DNA from: Stutzerimonas kunmingensis
GTDB taxonomy: Bacteria; Pseudomonadota; Gammaproteobacteria; Pseudomonadales; Pseudomonadaceae
Assembly: GCF_014764705.1 (NCBI RefSeq)
Contig: NZ_JACXXG010000007.1
Location: forward strand, 62,001 to 126,000
Length of the DNA: 64,000 bases
Reading direction: 5' to 3'
Program-made: the position numbers and the translations under genes
The notes under the pieces: generated by a model
The model's database searches: none
What the model saw: only the letters and a program-made list of their open reading frames with translations
Told to the model about the DNA's origin: nothing
Shown here: one piece after another, positions 1 to 7,450 of the stretch
Layout of the letters: the number at the start of each line of letters is the position of its first letter
How positions within the stretch are numbered: the stretch's first letter is position 1

Positions 1-164
1 CCCGGCGCCACTACCTGCACCAGGTCGATCTGCCGGTAGACATCATGCCGCTGGAAACCCACATCTATTGGCATGAAAGCACCGATCAGGACCCGGCCAA
101 CCGCTGGATGCGCGAGCAGATGATCGAGATCGCCCAGCAGGTCACCGCGCAGCAGGATCTTTGA
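1..164 (+). CDS. LysR-family transcriptional regulator, C-terminal end only
   Basis: The window opens inside this gene; only the last 53 codons and the TGA stop are present (frame starts at base 3). The visible tail reads PLETHIYWHESTDQDPANRW followed by a short helix. This resembles the end of the effector-binding domain of LysR regulators, where a WHE..DPAHRWLRE pattern closes the protein. The target genes cannot be inferred because the DNA-binding half and its divergent partner lie outside the window. It converges with gntR, 24 bp away. Confidence 0.6.
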   Translation, partial: RRHYLHQVDLPVDIMPLETHIYWHESTDQDPANRWMREQMIEIAQQVTAQQDL

Positions 165-188
165 CGCGCTGGCGGGTGAAAGCCCGCC

Positions 189-1208
189 TCAGGCGCTGTC
201 GCGCATCACCACTTCGAAACCCACGTCGATACAACGCTCGGCAGGCTGCTGACCTCGCATCAGGCTCAGCAGCATCTGCGCCGCCAGCTCGCCGATCTCG
301 CCACGCCGGGTGCGTACGGTACTCAGCGCCGGATGCATCCAGGCCGCCGCCGGCAGGTCGTTGAAGCCGGCGATCGCCAGCCGCCCCGGTACTTCGAGCC
401 CCAGCTGATGGGCACGAAACAGCGCACCGAGGGCCAGGTCGTCGTTGTTGAAGAACACCGCGTCGATCTGCGGATGCTGTGCCAGCAGCCGATCCAGCAG
501 CTCGGCACCCAGACCGATGGATGACAGCTGCGGCGTCAGCAGCTCCAGGGTCGGCTCATAACGCCCGGCCTCGCGCATTGCCTGGCGATAGCCCTCGGCG
601 CGCTGCAGGGTGCGCGGGTCCAGCTGCGCCGCGGCGAACGCAACGTGACGATAGCCGCGCTCGAGCAGCGTGCGGGTCATCGCCGCGCCGGCCTGCAATT
701 GCGAGAAGCCGACGCAATAGCTGTCCGCCTGATCGCTCAGCTCCATCAGCGTGACCCGTGGTGCCGTGTAGCTGGCCAGCACTGCCCGCGCCGCCTCGCT
801 GCGCTCGAAACCGGTGAGCAGCAGTCCGGCCGGCTGATGGGCCAGGTACGCGCGCAGCAGGCGTTCATCCTCCTCGGGCCGATAGTGGCTGACGCCAATC
901 ATCATTTCGTAGCCCGCCGGCATCAGCACCCGCTGGATGGCCTCGACGGTATCGACGAACACCGCGTTGGACAGCGAGGGGATGATTACCGCCACCAGAT
1001 TGGAGCGCGAACTGGCCAGGCTACGCGCCGCGGGGTGCGGCACATAGCCAAGCGCCTTGACCGCCTGCTCGACACGCTCACGCAGTGCATCGGAAACCAG
1101 CTCCGGTTGTGACAGCGCGCGGGATGCCGACATCAGCGAGCAGCCGGCGTTGCGTGCGACATCGGACAGGGTTACCCGCTCGGCGGAGCGGCGACGGCGT
1201 GTGGTCAT
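189..1208 (-). CDS. gntR: GntR, LacI-family repressor of gluconate genes
   Basis: A 339-residue LacI/GalR-type regulator. An N-terminal helix-turn-helix (TLSDVARNAGCSLMSASRAL, about residues 13-32) and hinge (YVPHPAARSLASSRSN) are followed by a periplasmic-binding-like effector domain ending in GFNDLPAAAWMHPALSTV. I chose the ATG at 1208; a TTG two codons upstream is also open. It is the last gene of a minus-strand run with a gluconate-type TRAP transporter and gluconokinase, which identifies it as the gluconate repressor GntR. Family knowledge: GntR binds gluconate or 6-phosphogluconate and leaves its operator. Candidate operators are at 4839-4852 and 4210-4223. The gap to the preceding dctP gene is short (58 bp), so it may be cotranscribed and self-limiting. 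Confidence 0.88.
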   Translation of the reverse strand: MTTRRRRSAERVTLSDVARNAGCSLMSASRALSQPELVSDALRERVEQAVKALGYVPHPAARSLASSRSNLVAVIIPSLSNAVFVDTVEAIQRVLMPAGYEMMIGVSHYRPEEDERLLRAYLAHQPAGLLLTGFERSEAARAVLASYTAPRVTLMELSDQADSYCVGFSQLQAGAAMTRTLLERGYRHVAFAAAQLDPRTLQRAEGYRQAMREAGRYEPTLELLTPQLSSIGLGAELLDRLLAQHPQIDAVFFNNDDLALGALFRAHQLGLEVPGRLAIAGFNDLPAAAWMHPALSTVRTRRGEIGELAAQMLLSLMRGQQPAERCIDVGFEVVMRDSA

Positions 1209-1266
1209 GCGCAATCCATGGGTCGAAAGCGGCGGATTCTAGCAGCGGGCAGGTGACGATCGGCTC

Positions 1267-2283
1267 CTAGCGCGCGGCCTTTTCGACTTCGGCCTGGACC
1301 CGGTCGAACAGCTCCTGGCCGACGGCGTCGATCACCGTCTGGATCGCCGGCTGCGCCTGTTCGCGCATGCGCTGGATCTCCTCCGGGCTGACCTCGTTGA
1401 TCTGCATGCCGTGCTCCTTCAGCGCCGCCAGGGCCTGGCTCGCCTCGCGACGGGTGTCCTCGCGCTCGGCATCACGCGCCTTCTGGGCCGCCGCCATGAT
1501 GATGCCCTGCTCGGTTTCCGAGAGCCCGTCCCACCAGCGCTTGGACGCCGTGACGATCCAGGGGCTGTAGACGTGATTGGTCACGCTGAGGAACTTCTGC
1601 ACTTCATAGAACTTGGAGGACAGGATGGTGTTGTAGGGGTTTTCCTGGCCGTCGACCGCCTTGGTTTCCAGCGCAGTGAAAAGCTCGGAGAACGGCAGCG
1701 GCACCGCATTGGCGCCCATGCGCTTGAAGGTGTCGATAAACACCGGATTGGGCATCACGCGCAGCTTGACGCCATTGAAGTCCTCGAGCTTCTCGATCGG
1801 CCGCGCACTGTTGGTCACGTTACGAAAACCGTTCTCCCAGTACACCAGCCCAACCAGGCCTTTCTCCTCGAGCTTGTCCATCACCTGCCGACCTACCGGC
1901 CCGTCCAGTACCTGATCGGCCTGGCGCGGATCGGTGAACAGGAACGGCGTATCCCACACCGCCATCTCCTTGCTGATGCCGACCAGCGTCGCGGTCGAGC
2001 CGACCATCATCTCCTGCGCGCCGCCGATCAGCGCGTTCTGCATCTGGTCATCGGAACCGAGGCTGGCGGAGGCGAAGGTACGCACCTTCAGCTTGCCGCC
2101 GGAGGCCTTGGCCACTTCCTCAGCCAGCAGCTTGGCCGCCCTGCCCTGGTTGCTGTCTTCGTTGAGGCCGTAACCGAAGCGGATCATGCGTGGGCGGATG
2201 TCGTCCGCCGCCTGCGCGTAACCGAGGCTGAGCGTGCTGCCGAGCACGGCGGCGGCCAGGGTGCTGATGAGAAGTCGTTTCAT
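1267..2283 (-). CDS. TRAP transporter substrate-binding protein, DctP family
   Basis: A 338-residue periplasmic binding protein with a signal peptide (MKRLLISTLAAAVLGSTLSL, cleavage expected after AQA near residue 25). The body has the DctP fold. The signature around residues 170-210 includes GVKLRVMPNPVFIDTF, whose arginine normally binds the substrate carboxylate, and PFSELFTALETKAVDGQENP. It delivers an organic acid to the membrane permeases encoded just upstream (DctM and the DctQ domain of the fusion). With gluconokinase and gntR in the same run the likely substrate is gluconate or a related sugar acid; that substrate is inferred. A 61-bp spacer separates it from dctM. Confidence 0.88.
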   Translation of the reverse strand: MKRLLISTLAAAVLGSTLSLGYAQAADDIRPRMIRFGYGLNEDSNQGRAAKLLAEEVAKASGGKLKVRTFASASLGSDDQMQNALIGGAQEMMVGSTATLVGISKEMAVWDTPFLFTDPRQADQVLDGPVGRQVMDKLEEKGLVGLVYWENGFRNVTNSARPIEKLEDFNGVKLRVMPNPVFIDTFKRMGANAVPLPFSELFTALETKAVDGQENPYNTILSSKFYEVQKFLSVTNHVYSPWIVTASKRWWDGLSETEQGIIMAAAQKARDAEREDTRREASQALAALKEHGMQINEVSPEEIQRMREQAQPAIQTVIDAVGQELFDRVQAEVEKAAR

Positions 2284-2344
2284 GTCGCGTTACCTTCTTG
2301 TTGTTGGACGTTGGGTTGTTGAGCGCTTGGTTGCACGACCGGCG

Positions 2345-3622
2345 TTACCGCAGCCAGGCCAGGGGTACGGTGATGATCGAGGGCACGGCGATAAGAAGCC
2401 CGACGATCACCAGATAGATAAGGAAGAACGGCATGACGCCGCGCACCAGGGTTTCCATGCGCAGTCGGCCGATGCCGCCGACCACGTTGAGCACCGTGCC
2501 CACCGGCGGCGTGATCAGCCCGATGGACCCGATCAGCACGAACATCACACCGAAGTACACCGGATCGATGCCGGCCTTGATCGCGATCGGCGCCAGCACC
2601 GGACCGAGGATCAGGATGGTCGGCGTCAGGTCCAGCACCATGCCGACGGCGATCATCAGCAGCATGATGGCGATCATCAGCAGTTTCGGGTCCTGCGCCA
2701 GCGGGCCGAGCATTGCAGCGATCTCGTCGGGCAGCTGCGCCAGGGTGATCATGTACGCCGACACCGTCGCGGCGGCGCAAAGGAACATCACAGAGGCCGT
2801 GGTGCGGCTGGCACGGGTCAGCACCTCGACCAGCCCGGCCCAGTTCAGCTCGCGGTACAGCAGGGTCGAAACGGCCAGGGCATAGACGGCGGCGACCACC
2901 GCCGCTTCGGTCGGGGTGAACAGGCCGCCACGCAGCCCGCCGACGATGATCACTGGCAGCATCAGCGCGGCAGCACCGTCGACCAGCACGCGACGGCGCT
3001 CTGCAGTGCTGGCCTTTTCCTGCTTCGGTTCGTCGATCCGCCGGGCGATCAGCGTCCAGGCCACGATCAGGCCCATGCCCATGATCAGCCCCGGCACCAT
3101 GCCGGCGAGAAACAGCTGGCTGATCGAAGTGCCAGTGACCACGCCGTAGATCACGAACGGCATCGACGGCGGAATGATCGGCGCGATGATCCCGCCCGCC
3201 GCTACCAGGCCCGATGAGGAACTCAACGGGTAGCCGCGCTCGCGCATCATTGGCAGCAGCAGCGTCGCCAGCGCGGCGGTATCGGCCAATGCCGAGCCGG
3301 ACATGCTGGCCAGCAGCACCGAAGCGGCAATCGCCACGTAACCCAGGCCGCCACGCTTGTGGCCGAAATAGGCCTGCGCCATGGCGATGATGCGCCGCGA
3401 GATGCCGCCGGCATTCATCAGTTCGCCGGCCAGGATGAAGAACGGCACCGCCAGCAGCGGGAAGCTGTCAGCGCCGGCCTGAAGGTTCTGAGCCAGCAGC
3501 TGCACGTCCCAGAAATCCAGGTACCACATCAGTACCGAGCCGGTGAGCAGCAGCGCGAAGGCGATGGGCATGCCAAGCGTCATGAAGCCCAGCAGCGATG
3601 AAAGGAAGACGACGACGGTCAT
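2345..3622 (-). CDS. TRAP transporter large permease, DctM family
   Basis: A 425-residue polytopic inner-membrane protein with about 12 hydrophobic segments. Family motifs are IIPPSMPFVIYGVVTG (about residues 148-163) and LITPPVGTVLNVVGGI near residue 375. It is the ion-coupled translocating subunit of the TRAP system and works with a small DctQ subunit, here supplied by the C-terminal half of the gene upstream. An ATG with a GAGG ribosome-binding site 8 bases upstream supports the start. It follows the fusion gene by 51 bp in the same orientation. Length is typical for the family. Confidence 0.9.
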   Translation of the reverse strand: MTVVVFLSSLLGFMTLGMPIAFALLLTGSVLMWYLDFWDVQLLAQNLQAGADSFPLLAVPFFILAGELMNAGGISRRIIAMAQAYFGHKRGGLGYVAIAASVLLASMSGSALADTAALATLLLPMMRERGYPLSSSSGLVAAGGIIAPIIPPSMPFVIYGVVTGTSISQLFLAGMVPGLIMGMGLIVAWTLIARRIDEPKQEKASTAERRRVLVDGAAALMLPVIIVGGLRGGLFTPTEAAVVAAVYALAVSTLLYRELNWAGLVEVLTRASRTTASVMFLCAAATVSAYMITLAQLPDEIAAMLGPLAQDPKLLMIAIMLLMIAVGMVLDLTPTILILGPVLAPIAIKAGIDPVYFGVMFVLIGSIGLITPPVGTVLNVVGGIGRLRMETLVRGVMPFFLIYLVIVGLLIAVPSIITVPLAWLR

Positions 3623-3673
3623 ACAAGGTCCTCGGTTGGGCAGTGCCCGTATTGTTCTGAATGCGGCGTCGCT

Positions 3674-4804
3674 TCAGTCCGCGGTGACATTCGCAGCGGC
3701 GGTGGCCGATGGCTGATCGCGCCGCCAGACATTGACCAGCTGCACCAGCGCCAATACCGCCAGCGCGACCATGCTGGCGGCCACGGGCAACATCGCCAGG
3801 CCCAGCGGGTAGCCGACTACCGGGCTGTTGATGGTCCAGCCGAACTGCATCTGATTCCAACCACCCCAGGCCGCCAGGGAGCTCGCAGCTGCCACCAGCA
3901 GCCAGCTGAGAGAGTCGACGACGCGGCGGAACAGCCGCGGGAAGCGGTCGCGCAGCATGGAAAAGCTCATCAGCTCGCCGCGGCGCATGCTCGAAGCGAC
4001 GCCAACAAATACCAGCCAGACGAATGCCAGCCGCGACAGCTCCTCGGCGCCGGTCCAGCCAGTGCCGAAGGCATAGCGCAGCACCACGCTGGAGAACACC
4101 ACGATGACCATGAAGGCCATCAACGCGGCCATCAGCCAGTCGGTCAGGCGGTCGAATTGCTGAGCGACCGTGCCGCTGTAGATCGGCTCGTTGGTCAAAG
4201 GTGGCGCCGTGGTAGCGCTATCAAACGGGCGCGAGGAAAGATCGACCCGGGTTTCGATCAGCTCATCCAGACCGGCGCCCTGCATCCATTCGACGATCTG
4301 GCGCAAGACGACCTCGCGCGGTTGACTGGCATCCACCGTCAATACGCCCGGTTCGCCCTCGGGTGATTCGAGGGTGGCGAATTGGCTGTCGACCAGGGAG
4401 ATCGGCATGAAATGCCCCGCCCTGCCACCGACTCGCTGTATGGCGGTTTCGTAATCGATGGCCAGATGGGCGAAACGCAGCTCCGGAACCGCACTGCGCA
4501 GCAACTCCCGGTAGCTGCGCTTGAGCGCCGAGCAAGCCAGCACGAAGCCGCTGCCCGCCGCCAGGGTGCGCTGCATTTCGGCGATCAGCGCGTGCAGCCA
4601 CTCCACGCGATCGGCGTCGGACAGCGGCGTGCCGGCACGCATGCGCGCCACGTTCTCTGCCGGGTGAAAGTTGTCCGCTTCGATATGCGGCAGGCCGAGC
4701 GCATCGGCTACGGCGTGGCTGGTGTCCGTCTTGCCGGAACCGCTGACGCCCATGACGACCAGAACCGGAAGCGCGGAAGCCTTTGAGGTATGCACTGAAG
4801 GCAT
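3674..4804 (-). CDS. Gluconokinase - TRAP small permease (GntK-DctQ) fusion protein
   Basis: A 376-residue two-domain protein. Residues 12-177 are a complete GntK-type gluconokinase: Walker A GVSGSGKT (19-26), the HPAENVARMRAGTPLSDADR substrate region (47-66), and CSALKRSYRELLR (91-103). Residues about 178-215 are a polar linker. Residues 216-362 are a DctQ small permease with four membrane segments and the TGAEELSRLAFVWLVFVG signature (251-268). Gluconokinase makes 6-phosphogluconate with ATP; DctQ pairs with DctM in the membrane. The predicted topology puts the kinase domain on the cytosolic face, so substrate could be phosphorylated as it enters. The reading frame is open throughout. The linker DNA carries a copy of the operator-like palindrome also found upstream of the gene. 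The weak ribosome site (GGA, 8 bases before ATG) is the only soft point of the start. Confidence 0.9.
   Translation of the reverse strand: MPSVHTSKASALPVLVVMGVSGSGKTDTSHAVADALGLPHIEADNFHPAENVARMRAGTPLSDADRVEWLHALIAEMQRTLAAGSGFVLACSALKRSYRELLRSAVPELRFAHLAIDYETAIQRVGGRAGHFMPISLVDSQFATLESPEGEPGVLTVDASQPREVVLRQIVEWMQGAGLDELIETRVDLSSRPFDSATTAPPLTNEPIYSGTVAQQFDRLTDWLMAALMAFMVIVVFSSVVLRYAFGTGWTGAEELSRLAFVWLVFVGVASSMRRGELMSFSMLRDRFPRLFRRVVDSLSWLLVAAASSLAAWGGWNQMQFGWTINSPVVGYPLGLAMLPVAASMVALAVLALVQLVNVWRRDQPSATAAANVTAD
4210..4223. promoter_or_regulatory. Operator-like palindrome inside the gntK-dctQ linker
   Basis: TGGTAGCGCTATCA fits the symmetric pattern TGNTAGCGCTANCA exactly. It lies in codons 194-198 of the fusion gene, between the kinase and permease domains. 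The same pattern is in the gene's promoter at 4839-4852. It is a candidate GntR site, possibly left from a former intergenic region. GntR as the binder is inferred. Confidence 0.5.
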
Positions 4805-4838
4805 GCGAGGAATCCATTGTTTTGCTTGTTTGGCCTGA

Positions 4839-4852
4839 TGTTAGCGCTATCA
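4839..4852. promoter_or_regulatory. Candidate GntR operator upstream of the gluconate operon
   Basis: TGTTAGCGCTATCA is a near-perfect palindrome 35 bp before the start codon of the fusion gene. On the minus strand one arm reads TAACAT (4838-4843), which could serve as the -10 box, so a bound repressor would block transcription. From memory, the TAGCGCT core matches the operator reported for Pseudomonas aeruginosa GntR. Confidence 0.6.
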
Positions 4853-4979
4853 CGCATCTCGATAGAACTACCGCTCGTCGACCATACGGTCACGAAACAG
4901 CTGTTTTCGCACGGCATTGAGATCGACTTTCGCGGCGGTACGACTACAATCGCGTCCCTTGTAATCGAGGACACCGAGC

Positions 4980-5258
4980 ATGCCCAAAGCCATGTGCCGC
5001 CACATTCTGGTCAAGACTGAGGCCGAAGCCGCGCAGCTGAAAAAGCGCATCGCCAATGGCGAAGCATTCGACGTGCTGGCGCGCAAATACTCGACCTGCC
5101 CGTCCGGCAAGAAAGGTGGCGACCTCGGCGAAGTGCGCCCGGGGCAGATGGTGCGCAGCATCGATCAGGTGATTTTCAAGAAGCCGCTGCGCGAAGTGCA
5201 CGGCCCGATAAAGAGCCAGTTCGGCTACCACCTGGTGCAGGTGTTCTACCGCGACTGA
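4980..5258 (+). CDS. ppiC: Peptidyl-prolyl cis-trans isomerase C (parvulin)
   Basis: A 92-residue single-domain parvulin without signal peptide, hence cytosolic. Parvulin landmarks run the whole length: RHILVKTEAEA near the N-terminus (histidine of the active-site pair), FDVLARKYSTCPSGKKGGDL with its cysteine at about residue 40, and FGYHLVQV at the C-terminus. Length matches E. coli PpiC (93 residues). It catalyses isomerisation of X-Pro bonds. The gene is divergent from the gluconate operon and converges with the ZapE-like ATPase gene 8 bp downstream. Regulation is not visible. Confidence 0.95.
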   Translation: MPKAMCRHILVKTEAEAAQLKKRIANGEAFDVLARKYSTCPSGKKGGDLGEVRPGQMVRSIDQVIFKKPLREVHGPIKSQFGYHLVQVFYRD

Positions 5259-5266
5259 GCCAGCGC

Positions 5267-6376
5267 TCAGCCAAAGCGCTGCAGCTGCATCTCCCGCAGA
5301 CGGCTGAGCGTGCGGCGGAACGGGAATGCCAGATAGCCCTCGGTATACAGCTCGTCCAGTGCCACCTCGGCTTCGATATAGAGAGGAATCCGCCGGTCGT
5401 AGCACTCGTCCACCAGCGCGATGAAGCGGCGCACGGCATCATCCCGCGCGGCGAGCCTGGGCAACTGGCGATCACCCGCCGCCACCCGCGCGGCTCCATC
5501 CTCGGTGCCGCGGGCAATGCGCCCATCGCGCTGCGTGCCGCCGAGTCTGGGCACAGCACCAATCAGGATCGCTGCGAAACGGTCGCACAGTTCGATGAAG
5601 TCCAGCGCCGAGAACGGCTGCTCGCAGAGGTCGGCGAAGCGGCACCAGAGCACCGATTCGCTACGCCGCACGACGTCGAGCTGGCGACGGCTGAGGGCGA
5701 GTGGCTCGGTGCTGAACGCACCATCGGCCAGCGCCTCGAACGTTGCGGCTAACGCACTGGCGCCGTCGAACGGGGCGATCCAGTAGCGCTGCAGCGCAGC
5801 GCCGGGACGCAGGCGGTGATCGGCGCCACCATCCACATCAACCACATGCATGTGCTCCACGATGGCATCGATGGCCGGCAGAAAACGCTCGCGATTGAAG
5901 CCGTCGGCGTACAGCTGCTCCGGCGGCTGGTTGGAGGTGGCGACGATCACCACGTCATGCTCGAAGAGCACCTGGAACAGGCGTCCCAGGATGATTGCGT
6001 CGCCGATATCACCGACGAAAAGCTCGTCGAAGCAGAGCACGCGAATCTCTTGTGAAAGTTCTCTGGCCAGGGCCTGCAACGGATCGGCCGTGCCGTTGAG
6101 CTGGAACAGCCGGATATGCACCCAGCGCATGAAGTGATGGAAATGCTGCCGCCGCGACGGAGCCGTCAGGCTTGCGTGAAACAGGTCCATCAGCCAGGTC
6201 TTGCCACGCCCGACCGGTCCCCATAGGTAGACGCCGAGCGGGAGGTCCGCACCTGAAACAAGCGCCTCATAACAGGCCTGAAGCCGTGCAACGGCGCGCT
6301 GTTGAGCCGCGTCGGGCAAGAAACCGTCTTGCACGATGGCCTGCTGATAACGTTCAAGGGGCGAGTCGGCGTGCAT
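5267..6376 (-). CDS. AFG1/ZapE-family ATPase
   Basis: A 369-residue P-loop ATPase. From the ATG at 6376 the protein starts MHADSPLERYQ, as ZapE proteins do. Walker A GPVGRGKT is at 53-60 and Walker B-like VLCFDELFVGDI near 118-129. A TTG at 6391 would add five residues and cannot be excluded; neither start has a strong ribosome site. ZapE in E. coli is a division-associated ATPase acting at the Z-ring; the mitochondrial relative AFG1 helps protein quality control. Pseudomonads usually carry a canonical zapE elsewhere, so this may be a second copy with another role. It converges with ppiC. Confidence 0.82.
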   Translation of the reverse strand: MHADSPLERYQQAIVQDGFLPDAAQQRAVARLQACYEALVSGADLPLGVYLWGPVGRGKTWLMDLFHASLTAPSRRQHFHHFMRWVHIRLFQLNGTADPLQALARELSQEIRVLCFDELFVGDIGDAIILGRLFQVLFEHDVVIVATSNQPPEQLYADGFNRERFLPAIDAIVEHMHVVDVDGGADHRLRPGAALQRYWIAPFDGASALAATFEALADGAFSTEPLALSRRQLDVVRRSESVLWCRFADLCEQPFSALDFIELCDRFAAILIGAVPRLGGTQRDGRIARGTEDGAARVAAGDRQLPRLAARDDAVRRFIALVDECYDRRIPLYIEAEVALDELYTEGYLAFPFRRTLSRLREMQLQRFG

Positions 6377-6417
6377 GATCGTCCGGCGCAAAAGCCGCCA
6401 TGGTAGCGCGCGACCGC

Positions 6418-7329
6418 TCAGTTGTGCCCATCATGCAGCAGCAGTCGCTCGGCCTGGGCACCGAGCTGCTCGAGCAGCATCGCCTGCGCCGGTAGCAGCT
6501 GCTCGTGAACACGGGTCAACGCATAGACCGGCACGCTGATGGCCGGCTCGAGCAGACGAGCCTGTACCTCGCCGCCAGTAGCCGCCAGCGCGGTGAACGG
6601 GTCGACCAGCGCCACGCCCTGCCCCGCGGACACCAGCTGTCGCGCTAGCTGATAGGTCTGTACCCAGGTAACGACGCGCGGCGGCGGATCGAGCTCCTCG
6701 ATGTGGCCGCGCAACAGGCTGCCCAGCGCATCGCGGGCGTCGATGCCGATCAGCGCTTTACCCGCCAAGGCCTGCAGGCGCAGCGGGCGGTGCAGTTCAT
6801 CCGGCTGCCACCAACCAGGCGGCGCGATCACGTGCATGCGTCCCTCGGACAATAGCCGGCTGCTCAGTCCCGGATGCTCCACCGCCTGTGACGTCAGCCC
6901 GAGATCGGCTTCACGCAGCAACAGCGCTTCGACGATTTCCGCCGTGTGCTGCGTCGCGAGCTGACAGACCGTACGTGGAAATCGCTCGCGCCAGGTGCGC
7001 AACGCCTGTGGCAGCAGCGCCTGAGCCAGCGCCGGCGTGCAGATCAGGCGCAACGCGCACTCCTCGCCCCGGCCGAGGCTGTCTGCAAGCCGCCGCAGAT
7101 TCTGCAGGTCGATAGCCAGGCGTTCGGTCTGCTGCTGCAGCACCCGCGCCTCGGCAGTGGGCTGCAGCTTGCCCCGCACCCGGTCGAACAGCGCAAAGCC
7201 CAGTTGCTGCTCGGCATGCTTGAGAATCTTGCTCGCCGCCGGCTGGGAGATATGCAGCAGCTCGGCCGCGGCCGTCAGGCTGCCAGTTTGCAGGATCGCC
7301 TGGAACAGTTCGATATGACGCAGCCGCAT
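6418..7329 (-). CDS. LysR-family regulator of the adjacent D-amino-acid genes
   Basis: 303 residues. The winged helix occupies residues 1-60 (MRLRHIELFQAILQTGSLTA, then AAELLHISQPAASKILKH), followed by an effector-binding domain. The start at 7329 is fixed by a strong AAGGAGGG ribosome site just upstream; longer readings to 7494 run into the divergent promoter. It is divergent from dadA with 121 bp between the starts, the standard arrangement for a LysR regulator that controls its neighbour. A perfect T-N11-A palindrome lies in that gap. Its inducer is probably a D-amino acid or an oxidation product, by context only. Confidence 0.88.
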   Translation of the reverse strand: MRLRHIELFQAILQTGSLTAAAELLHISQPAASKILKHAEQQLGFALFDRVRGKLQPTAEARVLQQQTERLAIDLQNLRRLADSLGRGEECALRLICTPALAQALLPQALRTWRERFPRTVCQLATQHTAEIVEALLLREADLGLTSQAVEHPGLSSRLLSEGRMHVIAPPGWWQPDELHRPLRLQALAGKALIGIDARDALGSLLRGHIEELDPPPRVVTWVQTYQLARQLVSAGQGVALVDPFTALAATGGEVQARLLEPAISVPVYALTRVHEQLLPAQAMLLEQLGAQAERLLLHDGHN

Positions 7330-7355
7330 GCATGTCCCTCCTTCAGTCGATCGAG

Positions 7356-7372
7356 CATAACCGCAGGTTATG
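7356..7372. promoter_or_regulatory. LysR box between the LysR gene and dadA
   Basis: CATAACCGCAGGTTATG is a perfect inverted repeat of 7 bp arms around a 3-bp centre. It contains the T-N11-A pattern with conserved flanks that LysR-type regulators recognise. It is 27 bp from the regulator's start codon and 79 bp from that of dadA, well placed for both autorepression and activation. Confidence 0.65.
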
Positions 7373-7450
7373 GGAGCGCTCCATCCTTTCATTGGCCGCC
7401 TCGCTGGCACGCGGCCTAGGCTGCGCTGATCGAGTCGGAGGAGCAGTTGC

